This document shows, one piece after another, positions 6,171 through 6,302 of a stretch of DNA of 6,302 bases. Each line of letters opens with the position of its first letter. Within the stretch, counting starts at the first letter, position 1. A model generated the notes under the pieces. The model saw only the letters and a list, made by a program, of their open reading frames with translations. It was not told the origin of the DNA and ran no database searches. The position numbers and the translations under genes are program-made. This DNA comes from Anaerolineae bacterium (GTDB taxonomy: Bacteria > Chloroflexota > Anaerolineae > J102): the NCBI GenBank assembly GCA_015493675.1, contig WGCR01000366.1:1-6302 (forward strand), read 5' to 3'.

Positions 6171-6302
6171 TCACAGTTCCCAGGCCCGCGGGCTGGATCC
6201 CTTGCGGGTGCGCACCCCCCGCCTGTTTTCAGTCTGCGATGTTTCTCCTTGCTGCTCGATTAGGCGCGGCACTTCTTCAGCCAGATAGGCGTTCAATCGG
6301 GC
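6171..6302 (-). CDS. Possible C-terminal 43 codons of an unknown protein entering from the right edge
   Basis: On the - strand the frame starting at the right edge is open for 43 codons and ends with TGA at 6173-6171; the other two - strand frames close within a few codons. The residues begin ARLNAYLAEEVPRLIEQQ, an amphipathic helix of normal protein composition, and continue into a basic, polar tail ending RAWEL, as often seen at C termini. No family can be named. If real, the gene is convergent with the antiporter, with about 110 bases between their stops in which I see no gene. Confidence 0.4.
   Translation of the reverse strand, partial: ARLNAYLAEEVPRLIEQQGETSQTENRRGVRTRKGSSPRAWEL
6184..6217. 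repeat. Two short perfect palindromes
   Basis: GCCCGCGGGC (6184-6193) and GGGTGCGCACCC (6206-6217) are self-complementary and lie 12 bases apart, inside the possible - strand coding end. In GC-rich DNA such palindromes may arise by chance; they are listed because two fall so close together near the junction of convergent genes. Confidence 0.3.

Overview
The window reads as an ordinary bacterial chromosome segment, fairly GC-rich except for one AT-richer insert. The gene content includes a Hanks-type kinase with one C-terminal membrane helix, an FHA protein with an OmpR-type DNA-binding domain, HemW, and a CPA1-like antiporter fused to a TrkA-type domain. This mix would suit Chloroflexota (Anaerolineae/Caldilineae-like) or a similar lineage, but that assignment is an inference from gene style and not from a marker gene.

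Left region (1-2056, + strand) looks like one transcription unit. It holds the C-terminal end of a small multi-pass membrane protein (open at the left edge), a serine/threonine protein kinase 3 bases later, and, 56 bases further on, a 219-residue protein with an N-terminal phosphothreonine-binding FHA domain and a C-terminal winged-helix DNA-binding domain. The kinase and FHA transcription factor together suggest a compact one-kinase/one-regulator pathway from membrane to DNA.

Middle region (2062-2933, - strand) is a two-gene toxin-antitoxin-like cassette: a UPF0175 helix-turn-helix protein first, then a DUF3368-type PIN-domain protein, joined by a 4-base GTGA overlap. It has its own strong Shine-Dalgarno sequence and a good extended -10 promoter. 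Its base composition is visibly lower in GC than its neighbours, and it ends only 5 bases from the end of the convergent FHA gene, as expected for an acquired cassette.

Right region (2934-6058, + strand) has two housekeeping-type genes: hemW (radical-SAM heme chaperone family) and a cation:proton antiporter with a C-terminal RCK/TrkA-like regulatory domain. Between them lie a weak hairpin, an extended -10 promoter candidate, and a perfect 8-bp inverted repeat just downstream of the expected transcription start. The repeat covers an in-frame ATG that is probably not the start codon; a TTG with a good Shine-Dalgarno sequence 57 bases later fits better. The last 240 bases contain a short non-coding spacer and what may be the C-terminal 43 codons of a gene on the - strand that enters from beyond the right edge.

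No RNA genes, insertion sequences or CRISPR arrays were seen. The most interesting element is the kinase plus FHA-winged-helix pair; nothing here is clearly an undescribed system.
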